A stretch of 64,000 nt of DNA from an uncultured Bacteroidales bacterium (lineage in GTDB: Bacteria; Bacteroidota; Bacteroidia; Bacteroidales; Paludibacteraceae). The position numbers and the translations under genes are program-made. Below are positions 17,271 through 25,972 of the stretch, in pieces (the first letter of the stretch is position 1; every line of letters begins with the position of its first letter). The stretch spans positions 1-64,000 of the forward strand of contig CAMHKW010000002.1 in the NCBI GenBank assembly GCA_946185835.1. Reading direction: 5' to 3'. The notes under the pieces were generated by a model, which was not told where the DNA came from, made no database searches, and saw only the letters and a list, made by a program, of their open reading frames with translations.

Positions 17271-18505
17271 TGTTTTATCTGATTATCACTATTCTTGTTG
17301 CCGATTATGTTATTGGTCGGTTGCTGTCGATACTGAATGCCAGCTACGAGAAGCTGCCGGTGCCCGCTCAGATAGCCGATATCTATTCCGAAGAGCGCCA
17401 TCGTCAGCAGACGCAGTATGCTCGTGCTAACCGACAGCTTAGTTGGCTGGTCAACACGTTCTCGCTTGTGCTGATGCTTTCGCTGCTCTGCTTTGGCGGT
17501 TTCCGCTGGCTCGACATTGAGGTACATCAAGCTACGGCATCGATAAGTTCGACTCTGCTGAAGGGAATAGTACAAGCGATAGCTTTCTTTATGACTATCG
17601 ATATCCTCGAGTCGGTGCTCTCGTTGCCGTTCGACATATACCAGACCTTCAGCATTGAGCAGCGTTTCGGCTTCAACACCACCACCCCCAAGCTCTTTGT
17701 TGCCGACTGGTTTAAGTCGATAGGTCTGCAAGCTGTCTTTTCTGTTGTCATCCTCTCTGCGGTAGTGCCGGTGTATACTGCCATTCCCGATTGGTTTTGG
17801 CTTGTAGCATGGCTCGTGGTCACGCTCTTCTCTGTGGGACTGAGTTATTTCTATTCGCAGCTGATAGTGCCATTGTTTAACAAACAGACACGTCTTGAAG
17901 ATGGTGAGTTGCGTGATGCTATAGCTCGGTTCGCGCAGCAAGCCCATTTCCGCGTGTCGGACATCTACGTCATGGACTCGTCGAAGCGTACGACACGCGC
18001 CAATGCTTATTTCACCGGTTGGGGACGCAACAAGCGTATAGTGCTCTACGACACTCTTATTGAGCAGCTTACCACCGATGAGATAGTAGCTGTGCTTGCG
18101 CACGAGATAGGGCATAACAAACGTCATCATACTCTATGGTCGATGCTGCTTAAGGCGCTCATGTCGCTTTTGATGTTCGTCTTGCTCGGACTGGTCTTGC
18201 GCTACGACCTGCTGTCGAGTGCTATAGGTTGCGAGAACTCGTTCCATGTCAACCTGTTCTTGTTCTATATCCTCTATTCGCCTGTCAACATGTTGCTTTC
18301 GTTGCTTACCAACTACCTCTCTCGCCGTCATGAGTACCAAGCCGATGAGTTCGCCAAGCAGAACCAACAGGCACCCCAACTTGTCAGTGCGCTAAAGAAG
18401 ATGTCAGCCGCGTCGCTTAATAACCCGTGTCCGCATCCCGCCTTTGTGTTCTTCAATTACTCGCACCCCACACTTGTCGACCGCATCATACACCTACAAA
18501 GCTGA
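17270..18505 (+). CDS. M48 family (Ste24/CAAX-type) membrane zinc protease
   Basis: Integral membrane metalloprotease of 411 residues. The zinc motif is AHEIGHNKRHH (HExxH, about 276-286), and the third ligand is in RRHEYQADEFA (about 352-362), as in Ste24 proteases. Upstream helices and the segment SIEQRFGFNTTTPKLFVADW are typical of the Ste24 N-terminal part, and DSSKRTTRANAYFTGWG is the conserved substrate-groove segment before the active site. Bacterial members take part in membrane-protein quality control; a CAAX substrate is not expected. It is preceded only by the 20-bp repeat array. Confidence 0.93.
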   Translation: MFYLIITILVADYVIGRLLSILNASYEKLPVPAQIADIYSEERHRQQTQYARANRQLSWLVNTFSLVLMLSLLCFGGFRWLDIEVHQATASISSTLLKGIVQAIAFFMTIDILESVLSLPFDIYQTFSIEQRFGFNTTTPKLFVADWFKSIGLQAVFSVVILSAVVPVYTAIPDWFWLVAWLVVTLFSVGLSYFYSQLIVPLFNKQTRLEDGELRDAIARFAQQAHFRVSDIYVMDSSKRTTRANAYFTGWGRNKRIVLYDTLIEQLTTDEIVAVLAHEIGHNKRHHTLWSMLLKALMSLLMFVLLGLVLRYDLLSSAIGCENSFHVNLFLFYILYSPVNMLLSLLTNYLSRRHEYQADEFAKQNQQAPQLVSALKKMSAASLNNPCPHPAFVFFNYSHPTLVDRIIHLQS

Positions 18506-18562
18506 AACCGGTTTTTGCGGTGCTTATAAGATGGTTATTTACAGAGTGTTACATGAGCTTAA

Positions 18563-18622
18563 CAGGTAGATGACAGGAACATGACAGGAAGATGACAGGA
18601 GCGAGGCGGGTCTTACGCGCTG
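18563..18622. repeat. 60-bp dispersed repeat, copy 2
   Basis: Exact reverse complement of 12239-12298. It carries ATGACAGGAA units in tandem. It sits in the gap between the M48 protease gene and the DUF1294 gene. Confidence 0.9.
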
Positions 18623-18673
18623 GTAAACAGAAGGTTAGCTTGATTTTTAATCTTGGTGGCTATTAGGCTGAAA

Positions 18674-18961
18674 ATGAGGCAGATGGTCTTTAAAACAAAA
18701 TTTGTTATTATGGCATTGATACTGATAATATGGAACGTGATAGTGTTTGCAGTTTACGGAGTTGACAAGCTGAAGGCACGCCGCCACGAGTGGCGCGTGC
18801 CTGAGTCGGTGTTGCTGTGGTTGGCTTGTTTAGGTGGGGGATACGGAGCGTTGGCAGCTATGTTTGTGTTTCGTCATAAGACGCAGCACCGTAACTTCTG
18901 CATCATAGTGCCGCTGGCTGCCGTTGTTCTGACGGCAGTGATTATCCTTTCCGCGCAATAG
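18674..18961 (+). CDS. DUF1294 family small membrane protein
   Basis: About 95 residues from the ATG at 18674; an ATG at 18710 is an equally reasonable start and matches the usual family N-terminus better. It has three hydrophobic segments and the conserved pair FAVYGVDKLKARRHEWRVPE and LGGGYGALAAMFVFRHKTQH. The RHKT motif after the Gly-rich loop is the family signature. Function is unknown; some relatives are fused to cold-shock domains. It is the last gene of the forward run. Confidence 0.8.
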   Translation: MRQMVFKTKFVIMALILIIWNVIVFAVYGVDKLKARRHEWRVPESVLLWLACLGGGYGALAAMFVFRHKTQHRNFCIIVPLAAVVLTAVIILSAQ

Positions 18962-19154
18962 CGGGCGGACACGGCAATGCAATTGCCGTGTTTATAAAAA
19001 CGAGAATGTGTGGTGTGGTGTGGCGTACCCGGGGTGGTGTGCCGCCGGTGTGGTGTGGTGTGGTGTGGTGTGGTCGCGAGCAAGGGTGCTCGCGCTCCCG
19101 GGGGGTGGTGTGCTGCCGGGGTGTGGTGCTGCGGGAACGCCAATTTGCAATTGG
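18962..19154. repeat. GT-rich low-complexity stretch with embedded palindromes
   Basis: From about 19008 to 19130 the plus strand is dominated by GTGTG/GGTGT repeats and G runs. It contains the hairpin GTCGCGAGCA-GG-TGCTCGCG-type element (19073-19102, also present at 54972-55001) and the palindrome CGCCAATTTGCAATTGGCG (19138-19156). Reading frames here are low-complexity artefacts. Confidence 0.8.
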
Positions 19155-19246
19155 CGGGAAGTCTTTTGGCATTTAGAATGGGTATCCGATAGCGAAATGG
19201 CGGGAAGTCTTTTGGCATTTAGAAGGGGTATCCGATAGCGAAATGG
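19155..19246. repeat. 46-bp tandem duplication covering the 3' end of the tamL-like gene
   Basis: 19155-19200 and 19201-19246 are identical except for one base. The second copy contains the last codons and stop of the tamL-like gene; the first is a duplicated remnant of the same codons placed downstream of the stop. Confidence 0.92.
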
Positions 19247-21420
19247 AGGGACATGTCGTCTTTCCATTTGAGTCCGTTAGGAACGGTTCGCCACTGTTTG
19301 CCCTCGCTGATACGTGAGGGGTCGTAGAGTTTCACTCCGAAGTCGACTCGGAAGACGAAATAGTTGAAGTTGAGTCGCAGTCCGATGCCATAGGACCATG
19401 CTATCTGCTTGTAGAACTCACGGAAGTCGAACACACCGCCAGCCTGACTCTCGTAGTCGCGAATGGTCCATACGTTTCCGGCATCGGTGAAGGCAGCACC
19501 CTCTAAGTACTTGAATATCTTAATGCGATATTCGAGGTTGAGGTCGAGTTTGATATCACCCGACTGGTTGTTGAAGTCGATGCGTTCGCCTGTGCCTCGG
19601 TAGGTACCGGGTCCGAGACTTCTCATGGTCCATCCTCTGACGGAGTTGGCTCCCCCCGAGAAATAGCGTTTCTCGAAAGGTATGACGGCGGCATTACCGT
19701 AGGGCACTGCCACACCCAAATGTCCATGATACACTAAGCGGTTGAGTTTGTTGAAAATCTGGTGATAGGTGAGGTCGATGTCGGCTTTGGCATATTGCGA
19801 AAAGCGTATGCCGAACAGCTCGTAGTAGTTTTCTGCCATGGGGTCCGGGGGGTCGATAAGGCAGCTGATGCCATATAGCAGGTTGCCGGCGGTCTCTACG
19901 CTCATCGTGACATTGCCGTAGCTGCGAAGCGGCTGGTGTTGGCGATACGAGGAGTAGGAAGCCTGGTATCCCCAGCTCATTATGAAGTGGTCTTCGTACG
20001 AATATTTGAGGATGTTGTTGTTTTGCAAGAAATACTCTTTGAAGTCGTCCGACACCCATGGCAGGTAGACATAACCTAAGTCGAACAGGCTGAATTTGTG
20101 ATACCATCGTGAGCCGGGGTTGTGTAGCGAGTAGGTGAGTCCGGCATCGGCGATGACTCTCACGTACTCGTCGGGTCGGAGCTGAAACTGGAAGGCGGTG
20201 TTGAGTTTGAGTGACTTAGGGAATGTTATTGAGGCGTCGAGCTTAGCCTCGATGGCACGTCCTCCGTTCTGTCTCCATTCGTACGAGCCTTTGGCATTAA
20301 CAGACAGCACTTCAGCCCCATGGAAGATATTGCGGTTGATATACCCTACGCCCGCTCCCACTCCCCAGTCGCCGGCGGAGTAGGTACCTTCTACTTCGGC
20401 GGTTACCGAATGTCGTTTTCCTCGCGAGAGTGTGATATGGCAGTCGAGTTCGTCGGAGCTTACCCGGGTGAACTCGATGTTGATATACTTCACAATAGGC
20501 AAGGCATTAAGAGCTTCGTAGGTGCGTTCTACGCGGTAGTAGTTGTAGATGTCGCCTTCTTTGATATAGCAGTTGCGGCGTAGTGCTTTCAAGCTGAGTG
20601 GTTCTCGTTCGCGCTCTAAGGTGTCGAGTTCGAAGCCGACATGTCGTATCTTGTATTGAGTGAAGAGCTTCTGCTTGAGTGAGTCGGGAGCCTGTTCGAT
20701 CTTTTTTACCAAGCAGATAGTAAGGTCGACTTTATGCTGGCGCAGCGACGAGTCGGCGACATAATGTATCAGGTCTTCGGTGAAATAGTAATATCCTGTA
20801 GCTCTCATGCGGTTGCTGATGCGCGCACGTTCTGAGTCTAACAGCTCGGTGTCGTAACGGTCGCCCACGTGTATGAGTGAGCGGTTGCCTGCAATGCTCT
20901 GCAAGACAGTCTGTTTGAAGCGGATATTATAGGAACGAATAGAGTAGGGTTCTTCGCTTCGAACGAGGTAGGTTACTTCTTTCTTTTTCTTCTTCGCTTT
21001 GGTTATGGTGTCGACCGTAGCAAGGAAGAAGCCTTTGTTGTGCATAGCTTTCGAAATCTGATGCATCGAGTTGGTGGTCTGCATCTGAGAATATATCTCA
21101 GGTGGCTCTCCGATTTTGCGTAGTTGCTTGTTTATCCATTTGGAGGTGTCGGCGCTCGACAGACTATAGAGGTTGAGCTGCATCTTCCAAAAGCCGAACA
21201 CCTCGGAGTTTTGCTTCTGTCGCAGGTATCCGCTTAAGTCGTCAGACGTCACCTCTTTTGTTCCTTCGACCTTGACGCGGGCTTTGTTTAGCAGGTATTC
21301 GCCTTCGGGGACGAACTTAGTGGTTTGACAGCTGCTAAGCAACAAGAGTAACACTATGCAGCCGAGGAACCATCGTTTCGACGGCTTAGCAAATGTGATA
21401 TGTGTTTGTTGAATGCGCAT
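19219..21420 (-). CDS. TamL-like BamA/TamA family outer membrane lipoprotein
   Basis: An outer membrane 16-strand barrel protein of the Omp85 superfamily, 733 residues, probably handling outer-membrane protein insertion or phospholipid homeostasis. The N-terminus is a lipoprotein signal (LLLLLSSCQT, Cys31), which marks the Bacteroidota TamL type rather than TamA. POTRA-like repeats occupy about 35-330. The barrel follows, with the family signature FEKRYFSGGANSVRGW (lid-lock VRGW) near 600 and FGVKLYDPS near the end. The chain ends in FAIGYPF, with the C-terminal Phe expected of outer membrane barrels. The 3' end is tandemly duplicated (19155-19246). Divergent from the SpoU methyltransferase gene. 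Confidence 0.92.
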   Translation of the reverse strand: MRIQQTHITFAKPSKRWFLGCIVLLLLLSSCQTTKFVPEGEYLLNKARVKVEGTKEVTSDDLSGYLRQKQNSEVFGFWKMQLNLYSLSSADTSKWINKQLRKIGEPPEIYSQMQTTNSMHQISKAMHNKGFFLATVDTITKAKKKKKEVTYLVRSEEPYSIRSYNIRFKQTVLQSIAGNRSLIHVGDRYDTELLDSERARISNRMRATGYYYFTEDLIHYVADSSLRQHKVDLTICLVKKIEQAPDSLKQKLFTQYKIRHVGFELDTLEREREPLSLKALRRNCYIKEGDIYNYYRVERTYEALNALPIVKYINIEFTRVSSDELDCHITLSRGKRHSVTAEVEGTYSAGDWGVGAGVGYINRNIFHGAEVLSVNAKGSYEWRQNGGRAIEAKLDASITFPKSLKLNTAFQFQLRPDEYVRVIADAGLTYSLHNPGSRWYHKFSLFDLGYVYLPWVSDDFKEYFLQNNNILKYSYEDHFIMSWGYQASYSSYRQHQPLRSYGNVTMSVETAGNLLYGISCLIDPPDPMAENYYELFGIRFSQYAKADIDLTYHQIFNKLNRLVYHGHLGVAVPYGNAAVIPFEKRYFSGGANSVRGWTMRSLGPGTYRGTGERIDFNNQSGDIKLDLNLEYRIKIFKYLEGAAFTDAGNVWTIRDYESQAGGVFDFREFYKQIAWSYGIGLRLNFNYFVFRVDFGVKLYDPSRISEGKQWRTVPNGLKWKDDMSLHFAIGYPF

Positions 21421-21431
21421 AATAAGTCATG

Positions 21432-21463
21432 CAAAGGTAATAACTTTTCTTCGATTGGGCAAA
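21432..21463 (-). promoter_or_regulatory. Promoter of the tamL-like gene
   Basis: Minus-strand TTTG (21460-21463), 20-nt spacer and TACCTTTG (21432-21439). The -33 region lies close to that of the divergent methyltransferase promoter. Confidence 0.75.
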
Positions 21464-21467
21464 ATAA

Positions 21468-21499
21468 TTTGCACATATCGGAAAAATGCGTTACTTTTG
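21468..21499 (+). promoter_or_regulatory. Promoter of the SpoU methyltransferase gene
   Basis: Plus-strand TTTG (21468-21471), 20-nt spacer and TACTTTTG (21492-21499), 26 nt before the ATG at 21526. It is back to back with the tamL-like promoter, 4 nt separating the two -33 boxes. Confidence 0.75.
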
Positions 21500-21525
21500 C
21501 ACTTGTCGATAATAAATGTTAGTAT

Positions 21526-22266
21526 ATGTCAGTATCGAAATCGGATATTAAATTTGTTCGTTCTCTGCAGCAGAAGAAGTATCGCGACGAGTCGGGATGT
21601 TTTGTGGCAGAGGGAGAGAAATGTGTGGGTGAGCTGATGGGACATTTTGCTGTAAGTAAGCTGTTTCGCGTGGAGGATGTCACTGCGGTGCAGCTCGAGC
21701 AGCTCTCGTCGCTACGTAGCCCGAACGGTCCTGTAGCCGTGTTCTATCAGCGCCGTGAGCCGTTGCCGGTACCTGCCGATGTGTCTGACAAACTCGTGTT
21801 GGTGCTTGATGGTATTCAGGATCCCGGTAACCTCGGTACTATCATCCGTACTGCCGACTGGTTTGGGGTGAGGCATGTGATATGTTCAGCCGATACCGCC
21901 GACTGCTACAATCCCAAGGTGGTGCAGTCGACGATGGGGGCGTTGGCAAGAGTGCACGTATACTATACTGATATTGTTGACTTTATCTCTGACTATAAGA
22001 TGTCTAATCCTCATCTTCCCGTTTACGGCACGCTGCTTGAGGGTCGTGATATGTACGACACGGGCGCCATCGTTCGCGATGACGCCTCGTGTGTTGGTAT
22101 AGTGGTGATGGGCAACGAGGGTAAGGGTATCTCGCAAGCCGTCAGACAGCTGGTGACGCATCCGTTGCGCATACCTTCGTTTCCGAAAGGTGAACCGACG
22201 TCGGAATCGCTCAACGTAGCCATTGCTACTGCCGTCACCCTTGCCGAGTTGCGCCGCCCCGTATAG
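21526..22266 (+). CDS. TrmH/SpoU family RNA 2'-O-methyltransferase
   Basis: SPOUT-fold methyltransferase of 246 residues that would 2'-O-methylate rRNA or tRNA using SAM. The N-terminal substrate-binding domain opens with KFVRSLQQKKYRDESGCFVAEG. Motif 1 is GIQDPGNLGTIIRTADWFG (about 91-109), motif 2 VVMGNEGKGIS (about 193-203), and motif 3 IPSFPKGEPTSESLNVAIA (about 218-236). The exact RNA target cannot be read from sequence. It stands alone, between divergent tamL and the convergent SrfB/SrfC-type locus. Confidence 0.93.
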   Translation: MSVSKSDIKFVRSLQQKKYRDESGCFVAEGEKCVGELMGHFAVSKLFRVEDVTAVQLEQLSSLRSPNGPVAVFYQRREPLPVPADVSDKLVLVLDGIQDPGNLGTIIRTADWFGVRHVICSADTADCYNPKVVQSTMGALARVHVYYTDIVDFISDYKMSNPHLPVYGTLLEGRDMYDTGAIVRDDASCVGIVVMGNEGKGISQAVRQLVTHPLRIPSFPKGEPTSESLNVAIATAVTLAELRRPV

Positions 22267-22421
22267 TGTGTTGTAGCAGCCGGCATAGCAACCTTAGCAG
22301 CCGGCATATATGCCGGCTATTGGACAGCCAAAGTAGCCTTAGTAGCCAAAGTAGCCAAGTAGCCAAAGAAGCCTTAGTAGCCTTAGCCGCCTTTATGCGG
22401 GGTGAGGCATGGGTGGCAGGC
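22267..22421. repeat. Convergent intergenic region with AGTAGCC repeats
   Basis: Contains the palindrome GCCGGCATATATGCCGGC (22300-22317) and about six irregular copies of a 9-12-bp motif (AAGTAGCC/TTAGTAGCC) at 22327-22392. It is the 3' flank of both convergent transcription units. No U-tailed terminator was identified. Confidence 0.75.
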
Positions 22422-25169
22422 TTATTTTGGGCAATGGATGTAGTAGCCCCAGTGTGTACCGTTGTCGACGACGATGCACACGTTCTCTGTCGAGAAGGTG
22501 ATGTCGGCTTGGTCTTGGTAGACTACGGTGTTGGTAGCACCGTCGAAGTCGAAAATCTTGTTAGCTTTCCCCTCTGCATAGTCGCTGCTGGTGCCGTCGT
22601 ATACCATGATATGGTCGTCGGCAGCATCGGTGTAGTATTCGAGCGTGAACGTACCTCCCTTGACGCCCATTCTAAAGTCTTTGATGGCGTGGTTGCCTTG
22701 GTAGTTGTCTTTGTTGTTGAGCACTTCGGTGTCGCACTGAGCGGGTAACTCGAGCGGAATGAGTGCGTTATTAAGAGTCTGCAACGTAAGGTCGTAGTTC
22801 AGATAACCCGAGTAACCGGCAGCGGTGGCAAGCATTTTCTCTATCTTAGCATCGCACTTGTCGCACTTGAAGGTGCATATACCGTTGTTGTCGGATGTCA
22901 TCGACACTCCGTTCATCGACAGCTGTTTCGACCATATCTGTATGTTAGCTCCGCCTATCGGACGCCCGTTGGTGGCATCTACCACTTGGAAGGCTATGTC
23001 GGTAGGCAGGCTGATGGTGTATGGCTTGAATTGCCAGTGGAACAGGAAGCTGCCGGTTCCGGTGGCACCACCCTTAGTGGCTGTAGCATCGGCCTTGGAC
23101 AAGGTGTAGAATATCCATGAGAAGACGCTGCAAGGCTGTTTTTCGAATGTGATGTTGCCTTCGGCATCGGTCACGCCGCTCGGGTTGTGCGTCTCGGAAT
23201 AGAAGAACTTGCCGTTTTTGAAGAGCTGGTGCTCGGTGTACGACATGTCGACCTGAGCTTGTGGCACACTCTGCTTGTCGCAGTCTTCTACATGAATGGT
23301 GATGTCGCGGTTACAACGCACAAACAGCAGTCCGAGCAGTAGCAGCAGTTCGAGCAGACGAAGCAGCATTCGCCACGGGAACGGGTCTTTGAGGAAGATG
23401 TCGTAGTGGTTGTACTGCTCTTCGTATTTGAATCGGCAGTCGTTGACCTTGGTGTCGGTCAGTTCGGTATGAACGCGTATCTTCTCGTTGTTGGTGAAGA
23501 AGGAGTATGGTACGGTGATGGTTCCGCTATAGTCGGTATAGTGCGAGAAGGTCTCCCCTTTTGAGTTGGTGAGCGTCATCTGTGCACCTGCTATCACCTG
23601 TTTGTTTTTGTCGTGTAGGGTGACGGTGATGGGCGCCATCTCTTCTTCGATGGGGAACAGATACTCATCTTTGCCTGCTTCTACGGTGTAGTTGCGGTTG
23701 ATATGCTTGGCTTCGGTGCATGCAACCATAAACTCGTCGCCCACTCTCATATCGCCGAGATGGTATACTCCGTAAGCGTCGGTGATGGCATCGATGAGTT
23801 CGTCGCCTGTCTGAATGGTGAGTGCGAAATGGGGAACGGGTTTGCCTTTCTGATTGACCACTCTGACGCTTACATCTTGCAGTGGGGCGTCGTCGGGTAG
23901 GGTGAAGACATATTCGGTCTGTTCGCTGATGGTGTAGGTCTCGGTCTTACCACTCTTGGGGTCGGTGGCAACGATAGTATCTCCGACTTTGCATTGGTCG
24001 TCGATGTCGATTAGTCCGTTGACGTCGCTGATACGGCTTGATGGTGTTTCGTTGGTCTGCACGTCTAAGGAATAGAGTGGCACTATCTCGCCGCGGACGG
24101 TGACGATTTTGATATATCTCTTTGTCGTCTGGTCGACGGGCGGCTCGGGTTCTTTTTCGGGCTTCGGCGGGTCTACAACAGGTGGCTCGGGCTGCTTAGG
24201 TTCTTCGGTCTGAATCTGAAGTACGAAGTCGTTGCCGTTGGCTTTGACCTCGTAGCTGCCTTCTGCTCCGCCGGCTTTTGCGGAGAGGAACTTATTCTCC
24301 ATGAACCGTACGTCGCTGAGGTAGACGGTGCCGTCGGCGCCGGTAGTCAGGTTCCAGTATTGCTCGATATAGTTAATGGCGATAGGCAGATCTGCTTGTG
24401 GCTCGTTGTGCTGGTTGATGACTTTAATGCTGCACTCAACGAAAGGAGAGAATACCAGTGTGTAGTCGCTTTTGCCTTTGATGACTTTGAGCGAGTTGCT
24501 TTGTGAGGTTATGGTATTGGTGAAGTTGATGACCGCGTCAATGAGGCAGAGCCCTAAGTCGTAGCTACCGTTTGCCCCGCTGTTGATAGGTTGTGCTGCG
24601 TGGTCTTTGTAAGTATATGCGAACGTCTGGTTTGCGATGGGCTGTCCGGCGGAGTCGACGAAGTGTACCATTACCTCTTGGTGTCGCATCTGTGCTTCGA
24701 ACTTCTTCTTCGAGGCTTCGAAGGCACCCTGCTGGTGCTGTATGCCTTCTTCGCACCCCCAACCGGTGAGTATGAAGTTGTATTTATGTTCGGGTACGTC
24801 TTCGGTGGCGTTTTCGTTGACACAATAGAAGATATAGCTTGGGTCGGGATAGTGTAGCAGGTCGTCGATTTTGGCATCGGGCATACCTTTGCTTTTCAGG
24901 ATGTCGCGCACCTTGTTCTCGTATTTGTTCCAGATCATGAGCAGGGTGCCTTCCTCGTCGCTACCGCTGATGCTGTGATAAGTGCCGGTCACACCGTCGG
25001 GCATGTCCCAGAGTATGGTGTTCGAGTTGCTGGTAGAGTTAAGGGGGGCAAAGAGACGTGACATCTGTGCTCCGAGTGGGATACGAATGAGCTTGGTATA
25101 CACCATCTCGTACGGTTCGTTGAAAAGGTAGGTGATGTCCGTACCATTAACTTTCTTTAGTGTCTTCAT
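22422..25169 (-). CDS. Large protein with repeated Ig-like/carboxypeptidase-regulatory-like modules and one mid-chain membrane helix
   Basis: A 915-residue protein I do not recognise as a named family; last gene of the SrfB/SrfC-type locus. There is no signal peptide. Residues 1-165 form a unique domain. Then about seven beta-rich modules of one pattern can be aligned by their starts: VMVHFVDSAGQPI, CSIKVINQHNEPQ, VSVRVVNQKGKPV, ITVTLHDKNKQVI, ITIHVEDCDKQSV, IAFQVVDATNGRPI. A Pro/Glu-rich linker lies near 325-345. One hydrophobic helix (about 596-618) splits the modules. The C-terminal 90 residues contain DHIMVYDGTSSDY, which resembles a CUB-type fold. Such modules usually act as extended structural or adhesive arms. 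Topology across the inner membrane is unresolved. Confidence 0.75.
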   Translation of the reverse strand: MKTLKKVNGTDITYLFNEPYEMVYTKLIRIPLGAQMSRLFAPLNSTSNSNTILWDMPDGVTGTYHSISGSDEEGTLLMIWNKYENKVRDILKSKGMPDAKIDDLLHYPDPSYIFYCVNENATEDVPEHKYNFILTGWGCEEGIQHQQGAFEASKKKFEAQMRHQEVMVHFVDSAGQPIANQTFAYTYKDHAAQPINSGANGSYDLGLCLIDAVINFTNTITSQSNSLKVIKGKSDYTLVFSPFVECSIKVINQHNEPQADLPIAINYIEQYWNLTTGADGTVYLSDVRFMENKFLSAKAGGAEGSYEVKANGNDFVLQIQTEEPKQPEPPVVDPPKPEKEPEPPVDQTTKRYIKIVTVRGEIVPLYSLDVQTNETPSSRISDVNGLIDIDDQCKVGDTIVATDPKSGKTETYTISEQTEYVFTLPDDAPLQDVSVRVVNQKGKPVPHFALTIQTGDELIDAITDAYGVYHLGDMRVGDEFMVACTEAKHINRNYTVEAGKDEYLFPIEEEMAPITVTLHDKNKQVIAGAQMTLTNSKGETFSHYTDYSGTITVPYSFFTNNEKIRVHTELTDTKVNDCRFKYEEQYNHYDIFLKDPFPWRMLLRLLELLLLLGLLFVRCNRDITIHVEDCDKQSVPQAQVDMSYTEHQLFKNGKFFYSETHNPSGVTDAEGNITFEKQPCSVFSWIFYTLSKADATATKGGATGTGSFLFHWQFKPYTISLPTDIAFQVVDATNGRPIGGANIQIWSKQLSMNGVSMTSDNNGICTFKCDKCDAKIEKMLATAAGYSGYLNYDLTLQTLNNALIPLELPAQCDTEVLNNKDNYQGNHAIKDFRMGVKGGTFTLEYYTDAADDHIMVYDGTSSDYAEGKANKIFDFDGATNTVVYQDQADITFSTENVCIVVDNGTHWGYYIHCPK

Positions 25170-25204
25170 ATCTGTTGTGTTTTATTTTCTGTAACTATCA
25201 ACTA

Positions 25205-25972
25205 TCATCTACTTCTATCGGCTTCTATTGCTTCTCGTAGTTCGCGTAGTGTTTGCCAGTCGACGCTGTCGATGCTGAAGTCGTTGTCGGAGTAGTTGAG
25301 AGCTGTGAGCATGCGTTCGAATATATGTCGCATGTATGGTATGCGTGTGATGGATGCGTTGCGTGCTTCGAAGTCGATGACGTTTTCTTTCACTTTCTGC
25401 CTAAAGTTAGCGGTGTCGGCAGCTGCTTGCTCGATGTCGGTTATGGTAGTGACGAAGTTCTTGGTAGCTAATCGGTAGAAGACGAGTTGTTCCATCAGCG
25501 TCTTAAGCTGTTTGGTCTGTTGTTCGGTTAGTTGGAGGTCGAGAGCTTTGAGTTGTTGCTGACATTGGTCTATTGTCTGTCGGTTGTAAGGTAGTTCTGT
25601 CGTCCGGGCAGCTGCGCTGATGATAGGTTCTGCCTTCACTAACTTCATCGTTTTGTCGTATTGTTCGGACAAATGAGCGAGCGGCTTGAGTGCCTGCAGC
25701 CATATCTGTAGTTCGCGTGTGTCGATGTCGGAGTCGAGTCGGACGCTGTCGGTCAGTCTCTTTAGTTCGTGGTCGATATTGCGGGTTGTGATATTGCTTT
25801 GTGCTGACAAGGCTACCATCGAGTCGCAGCGTTGCCGGCATTGTCTGAGGCTGTCGGTGAGCAGCTGCATGGTGTCGACCGGCGTCACCTCGATAGCCAC
25901 TTTCCGGTGCCTGGCGGCAAGACAAGCGGAGGCGCAGACTGTTGCAAATAATATCAAGATATACTTTTTCAT
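25205..25972 (-). CDS. Exported helical protein of the SrfB/SrfC-type locus
   Basis: A 255-residue protein without a recognised family. The N-terminus (KKYILILFATVCASACLA) is a signal peptide; the CASAC stretch could also be read as a weak lipobox. The mature part is mostly helical, with heptad-like stretches (TDSLRQCRQRCDSM, IDQCQQQLKALDLQLTEQQTKQLK), and ends in a basic tail. The start overlaps the stop of the preceding gene by 4 nt, so the two are translationally coupled. It resembles the neighbouring 297-residue protein in composition and layout. Confidence 0.75.
   Translation of the reverse strand: MKKYILILFATVCASACLAARHRKVAIEVTPVDTMQLLTDSLRQCRQRCDSMVALSAQSNITTRNIDHELKRLTDSVRLDSDIDTRELQIWLQALKPLAHLSEQYDKTMKLVKAEPIISAAARTTELPYNRQTIDQCQQQLKALDLQLTEQQTKQLKTLMEQLVFYRLATKNFVTTITDIEQAAADTANFRQKVKENVIDFEARNASITRIPYMRHIFERMLTALNYSDNDFSIDSVDWQTLRELREAIEADRSR

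Noticed and set aside
18986-19267. Several short frames rich in Gly, Val, Thr and Pro on both strands
   Set aside because: They cover GT-rich low complexity, palindromes and the duplicated 3' end of the tamL-like gene; no start context or family feature.
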